Positions 5,755 to 9,153 of a stretch of 9,153 nucleotides of DNA are shown here, in pieces. Both the position numbers and the translations under genes were made by a program. The notes under the pieces are model-generated. The model saw nothing but the letters and a program-made list of their open reading frames with translations, searched no databases and was not told the DNA's origin. How positions within the stretch are numbered: position 1 is the stretch's first letter; every line of letters begins with the position of its first letter. Source of the stretch: Fibrobacterota bacterium (GTDB taxonomy: Bacteria > Fibrobacterota > Chitinivibrionia > Chitinivibrionales > Chitinispirillaceae); NCBI GenBank assembly GCA_023436145.1, contig JAEZKP010000068.1, positions 1 to 9,153 on the forward strand, given 5' to 3'.

Positions 5755-6645
5755 ATGTCACAAGTTGGTGAAAGTTCAGCAACATCTGCTAATAGCTGTC
5801 AACAAGACTGTCCTTTCTGTTCAGAAAAATCGCTACTAAATTATAAAACGAAACACGGAGACTTAAAAAATGAAAGGCGCCTTGCAACGAATTTGCGTTC
5901 AGATAAAGATGTAACGGAAGAAAATGTTGGAAAGGTTTTTCCACTTCCAGGCAAGGGTGACAAAACAATTGGCTGGGAAGCTAAGGAAGGAGTGTTTGAA
6001 GATTCTCCAGTCAAAATGGCTGCTGCACCACACCATATTATTCCAGGAAAAGCATCAATGAAACCTTCACGAATTGAAACTTGGACATTAGAAAGTAAAG
6101 GGAAAATTAAACAAGATATCGGATATAACATTGATTGTGCACAAAATGGAATTTTCCTGCCTCACATACCCGAGATTTATTTTACAAAACGAGCTGCTGG
6201 AACAAATATACCAATGTCCAAATATTATGGCCAGACTTGGACTGATTTATCTCTATCTGCAAAACAGTCTATCGGCAATATTATCATGGGAGAAACTGGA
6301 TTACAAATGCACTACTCTGACCATGATGACCCTTACGTATACGGTGATAACATGACAACTTATGATGATGAATGCAAACAGGAATGTAATCATCTTGCTG
6401 ATTTTATGAAATTAAAAGCAAAACAATCAAAGTGTAAGGATGGTGACGGTAAATTGAATCCTCCTTATAATCTTGTGCAAAAAATCAACAATAAGTCTAA
6501 AGCTATTGAAAATCGGATTACAGGATTCCCCATTCTCTGGAAATCGTGGGTATCACAATTAGCTCAAAATTATACTCAACATCTTAAAATCAACAAAGCT
6601 CCTTTAGTAATCAAAAAATTTTTAATAAATAAGCTAACAAAATAG
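5755..6645 (+). CDS. AHH-family (HNH/ENDO VII-like) nuclease toxin, T6SS cargo
   Basis: A 296-residue protein. The start at 5755 is preferred to the open frame from 5653 because AAAGGAAAG (5743-5751) stands just before it. The centre carries the AHH nuclease signature: APHHIIPGKAS (residues 91-101, His93-His94), DIGYNIDCAQNGIFLP (121-136, Asn131) and MGETGLQMHYSDHDDPY (178-194, His186 and His190). In this family the HH pair and the later His residues act in metal binding and DNA cleavage, so the expected activity is DNA (or RNA) degradation in the target cell cytoplasm. The N-terminal 80 residues hold a Cys cluster (15, 19, 22) and probably the part that meets the spike. It lies between a DUF4150 tip gene and an Imm11-type gene, the classic order of cargo toxin and immunity. 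The C-terminal 100 residues are Lys/Asn-rich with no recognised domain. No frame damage is seen. Confidence 0.8.
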   Translation: MSQVGESSATSANSCQQDCPFCSEKSLLNYKTKHGDLKNERRLATNLRSDKDVTEENVGKVFPLPGKGDKTIGWEAKEGVFEDSPVKMAAAPHHIIPGKASMKPSRIETWTLESKGKIKQDIGYNIDCAQNGIFLPHIPEIYFTKRAAGTNIPMSKYYGQTWTDLSLSAKQSIGNIIMGETGLQMHYSDHDDPYVYGDNMTTYDDECKQECNHLADFMKLKAKQSKCKDGDGKLNPPYNLVQKINNKSKAIENRITGFPILWKSWVSQLAQNYTQHLKINKAPLVIKKFLINKLTK

Positions 6646-6661
6646 AATCGAGGCAGTTTAA

Positions 6662-7210
6662 GTGTATTATCAACTTGATTGGAAAGAAATTCCTTCAGAC
6701 CCTGATCTTGCCAACACAGACACTTGTCCAGACGTAGATGTCGCTTGGACAATGGGTGTTTTTCATGATGAAGATGTTGAAGAACCTATTGTCTGCCCTT
6801 TAAATAAAAAACGCGGCAGGAAAATGCGTGACCTTTTTCTTACAGATATTCCATTATTCTCCACCAAATTAGTCTCCGCTCTTGAAAATGCAGGTGTTGA
6901 TAATCTTCAGAAATTTAAAGCTGAAATTATCGGATTTGATAACGAAATTCACCATAATTATTTTGCTGTGAACATCGTGAGATTGATTGCATGCGCAGAT
7001 TTGAATGAATCCAAATATCTCCCGGACACAGAACCTCCTTTAATGAGCTTCTCACGCCTTGTGATAGATGAAAGAAAAGCTCATGGCATCAATATGTTTC
7101 GGTTGGCAGAAGACTCACTTCATATTCTAATTTCAGAAGATGTTAAAAGACGATTAGATATAGAACATTTTGTAGGTCTTAATCTCATTCCTATTCAAAG
7201 TAAACATTAA
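6662..7210 (+). CDS. Imm11 (DUF1629-like) immunity protein
   Basis: A 182-residue cytoplasmic protein starting with GTG at 6662, 16 nt after the toxin stop, with TCGAGG at 6648-6653 as ribosome site. The C-terminal end has the pattern I know from the Imm11/DUF1629 family: INMFRLAEDSLHILISEDVK (143-162) followed by GLNLIPIQS. The N-terminal MYYQLDW and a central SRLVIDERKAHG also fit. There is no signal peptide or membrane helix, as expected for protection against a nuclease that acts in the cytoplasm. The adjacency and coupling to the AHH toxin make it the cognate antitoxin by inference. The family assignment rests on motif memory and could be a related immunity family. Confidence 0.72.
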   Translation: MYYQLDWKEIPSDPDLANTDTCPDVDVAWTMGVFHDEDVEEPIVCPLNKKRGRKMRDLFLTDIPLFSTKLVSALENAGVDNLQKFKAEIIGFDNEIHHNYFAVNIVRLIACADLNESKYLPDTEPPLMSFSRLVIDERKAHGINMFRLAEDSLHILISEDVKRRLDIEHFVGLNLIPIQSKH

Positions 7211-7258
7211 CCTATTTCATATTTCAGATCTTAATATTGATAACCTGACAATTTTTTT

Positions 7259-8479
7259 ATGTTCACCACTGCATTTTCACATATCCTTTTACAATTCCTC
7301 GATGAATCCTCTTTTCTCTGGGAACGCTACAACTTTGCTGTAACCGCCCCTCATTACGATGCTGAAAAACTTACAGAGCTCAAAGAACGCCTCGAAGCGC
7401 AGCTTGATGGCTTACTATCCAGTGAGGAAAACGGCTGGGTGGCTGTGCTTGAACGAATTTCAGACAACCCGATGCCTGGTGACATTTTCACTTCTTCGTG
7501 GCTTGCCATAGAATCAACCGATAGTAATCGTCTGGATACAGTACTGCAAACCATAACTAAACCCAACCATGCACTCGAACTGGCCTCAGCACTCACCTGG
7601 TTTTCTTTTGATAGAGCCAGACCATTCTGTGAACGTCTTCTTTCTTCATCATCTCCACTTCTGCAGCTCGCAGGGCTAAGTACTTATGCTGCGTCCCGTA
7701 AAAATCCAAACAACTATCTTGGAGAGGCACTCCAGAATCCGGATCCGCTTCTTCGCTGTTGTGCTTTAAAAATGATTGGAGAATTGAATCTCCGTGACAA
7801 GCTGCAAATCGCAAAAAAACATTTCAGCGATGAAGATCCTGTATGTGCATTTCGGGCTGCCTGGAGCGCATCACTTTTAGAAGATAAATCTGCAATCAAA
7901 ACACTACTTCAATTTGTAGATAGAAAATTCTCATTTGCAGATGAGGCTGTCATGATGGCAGTCCGTAAAGCCGGATCTCAAAATGGACCCGCAATTATTC
8001 ATGAATTGACTAAAATGCCAGATAAGTTGCGATGGGCTGTTATGGGTGCAGGAGCACTTGGTGATGTTACCAATATTCCCTGGTTACTGGACATGATGAA
8101 GCAAACAGGACACAGTCGCGTAGCCGGTGAAGCATTTTCCACAATCACCGGGTTTGATATTGTCAACTCACATATGGACACCGATGCTCCTGAAGATTTT
8201 GAAGAAACCCCCAGCGATGACCCTGACGATGAAAGAGTCGATCTTGATGCAGATCATTTCCTTCCATGGCCTGATGTTAATAAGATCAGAACGTGGTGGG
8301 AAGAACATTGTTCGGAATTCGTTCCCGGCTCCAGATATCTTTGCGGTAAACCTATTAATACAGAAGCTCTTTACTGGATGATAAGAAACGGCTATCAGCG
8401 TCAGCGCTATGCTGCGTCGATCGAACTTATGGCTCTCAACCCCGGCATTGCATTACCTATACTCGAGACTCTTAACTAG
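7259..8479 (+). CDS. TIGR02270 family HEAT-like repeat protein
   Basis: A 406-residue protein of usual length for TIGR02270, a family of unknown function that I know from T6SS-bearing bacteria such as Myxococcus, Geobacter and Pseudomonas. The middle (residues 105-300) is a run of HEAT-like helical pairs, e.g. NPDPLLRCCALKMIGEL (160-176), DEDPVCAFRAAWSASLL (191-207) and LRWAVMGAGALGD (257-269). The C-terminal part has an acidic linker (308-332), then the family block LPWPDVNKIRTWWEEH (335-350), SRYLCGKPI (358-366) and GYQRQRYAASIEL (378-390). No signal peptide is present. The ATG at 7259 has no good ribosome site and lies 48 nt after the immunity gene, so read-through from upstream is likely. 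A decayed copy at 4732 confirms the start (THILL-type N-terminus shared). HEAT arrays bind proteins, so an effector-loading or scaffold role is plausible but unproven. Confidence 0.85.
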   Translation: MFTTAFSHILLQFLDESSFLWERYNFAVTAPHYDAEKLTELKERLEAQLDGLLSSEENGWVAVLERISDNPMPGDIFTSSWLAIESTDSNRLDTVLQTITKPNHALELASALTWFSFDRARPFCERLLSSSSPLLQLAGLSTYAASRKNPNNYLGEALQNPDPLLRCCALKMIGELNLRDKLQIAKKHFSDEDPVCAFRAAWSASLLEDKSAIKTLLQFVDRKFSFADEAVMMAVRKAGSQNGPAIIHELTKMPDKLRWAVMGAGALGDVTNIPWLLDMMKQTGHSRVAGEAFSTITGFDIVNSHMDTDAPEDFEETPSDDPDDERVDLDADHFLPWPDVNKIRTWWEEHCSEFVPGSRYLCGKPINTEALYWMIRNGYQRQRYAASIELMALNPGIALPILETLN

Positions 8480-8873
8480 GAACGACACCAGTGTGGGTAA
8501 AAAAATGGCTGACAGGTATTGTATGAGTACATCTGATAAATTTTACACAGAGTGAATCACCTTTTTTAAGGAAACCGCATCTGCCAACAAAACTGCCTTC
8601 GGAAGTAAGAGTGAGTAGTTTCTACGTTTACAGGATAAAGTGGAACAGTGCAGCAATCATCCGATGAGAACGCGACAATCGGTAACCGGAGCAGTTTTAG
8701 GTACAATAATTTTAACACCAGAATGCCTATACAGGTGATTCGATTCTCACTACAGTCGCCATAAATGTAATCAATTCAGCGTAAAAAAAACTTATTTAGT
8801 GCATGTGCTTTTCCTATATTATTATACGATAATAAAAAATATCTCATCATTTTATCAGAGCAAATCATATCTC
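8480..8873. other. Intergenic region of about 390 nt before the DUF6484 gene
   Basis: No intact gene is visible. The first part (8523-8738) may contain a decayed small gene, listed separately. The second part is AT-rich and holds a hairpin TTATTAT-ACG-ATAATAA at 8819-8835, followed by an A run, about 40 nt before the DUF6484 start. It contains no GC pairs in the stem, so it is a weak terminator at best. Confidence 0.5.
8523..8738 (+). pseudogene. Possible decayed small ORF (two in-frame stops)
   Basis: Reading from ATG 8523 gives MSTSDKFYTE, stop (TGA 8553), ITFFKETASANKTAFGSKSE, stop (TAG 8616), FLRLQDKVEQCSNHPMRTRQ and so on to TGA 8736-8738. Both inner stops are one change from TGG, the same type of lesion seen at codon 21 of the TIGR02270 relic. 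The composition between the stops looks protein-like (charged and hydrophobic residues alternate as in helices). I recognise no family, there is no intact homologue in the window, and a chance open frame remains possible. Confidence 0.25.
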
Positions 8874-9153
8874 ATGAAAAAGAAAATATCTGAACATTAT
8901 CATTGCGATCGTGATAAACCAATCGAGACTGAGCCACTACTACACGAAAAAATGTTGAACCCAACAGATTCCATTCTGTCAAAAATCACTGTTGCACAAC
9001 CAATGCACTCAGGCGGTAAGAATCAGATAAACGGAATTGTTGTAGGCAGGATTATCCATATCGAAGAAAAAAACACTCCACTGGTGGATTTCCCGTCTAA
9101 TATCTCGGATAAAGCAATCCAGGCATTATCAACAGTTGCAGTTGGACCAGATG
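8874..9153 (+). CDS. DUF6484 protein, N-terminal part (3' end outside window)
   Basis: The frame is open from ATG 8874 to the right edge (93 codons). After a charged N-terminus of about 50 residues comes the family hallmark: INGIVVGRIIHIEEKNTPLV (residues 52-71), DFPSN (72-76) and ALSTVAV (84-90), matching the G.VVG.I..I......PLVDFP pattern with a following A.STV of DUF6484. It is followed, outside the window, presumably by the rest of the domain and the SITLTKAGKVLL-type tail seen at 3-149. The ribosome site is poor (CAGAG about 15 nt upstream). It opens the next module of the array, in the same direction as the TIGR02270 gene. Its precise role in the T6SS spike is unknown. Confidence 0.8.
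   Translation, partial: MKKKISEHYHCDRDKPIETEPLLHEKMLNPTDSILSKITVAQPMHSGGKNQINGIVVGRIIHIEEKNTPLVDFPSNISDKAIQALSTVAVGPD

Noticed and set aside
8732..8761. tRNA 3'-end-like sequence (TTCGATT loop, then 12 nt and GCCA)
   Set aside because: The spacing from the T-loop word to CCA fits a tRNA end, but the T-stem pairs poorly (no G53-C61 equivalent), and no matching 5' acceptor strand or D and anticodon arms are found upstream. An integration-site remnant cannot be shown.

Overview
The window looks like an accessory effector locus of a type VI secretion system (T6SS) in a Gram-negative bacterium of moderate to low GC. The recurring families are a DUF6484 protein, a DUF2169 adaptor, a beta-ketoacyl-synthase-like (KAS-like) protein, a DUF4150/PAAR-like spike tip, a TIGR02270 HEAT-like protein, and toxin plus immunity genes. 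From general knowledge these sets occur together in deltaproteobacteria and some other Gram-negative phyla; the sequence does not fix the taxon. No core T6SS genes (sheath, baseplate, membrane complex) and no full VgrG gene are visible.

Layout. (1) Bases 1-1814, plus strand, are the tail of one module: the 3' end of a DUF6484 gene, a DUF2169 gene reduced to its C-terminal third, an intact 357-residue KAS-like gene that lacks all three catalytic residues, and a decayed DUF4150 relic. (2) Bases 1826-3912, minus strand, hold a toxin-like gene with a transglutaminase/papain-like Cys-His-Asp pattern, broken by one frameshift. It is followed 3 nt later by an exported protein that is a candidate immunity protein. 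A good promoter and ribosome binding site precede the toxin. (3) Bases 3965-4731 are AT-rich noncoding DNA with a degenerate tandem repeat and a 75-bp imperfect palindrome. (4) Bases 4732-5145 are a relic in which the 5' end of a TIGR02270 gene is joined to the 3' end of a KAS-like gene. (5) Bases 5216-8479, plus strand, are the best preserved part: DUF4150 tip, AHH-family nuclease toxin, Imm11-type immunity protein and full-length TIGR02270 protein. (6) After a gap of about 390 nt, which may hold another decayed small gene, a new DUF6484 gene starts at 8874 and runs off the right edge.

The gene order and the fusion relic together suggest an ancestral repeat unit: TIGR02270 - DUF6484 - DUF2169 - KAS-like - DUF4150 - toxin - immunity. 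At least two units lie side by side and are eroding by internal deletion, stop codons and inversion. The expected working logic is that a DUF4150 tip carries the toxin on the T6SS spike, DUF2169 and perhaps the KAS-like, DUF6484 and TIGR02270 proteins help load or dock it, and the immunity protein protects the producer and its kin. The loading roles of the last three are inference.
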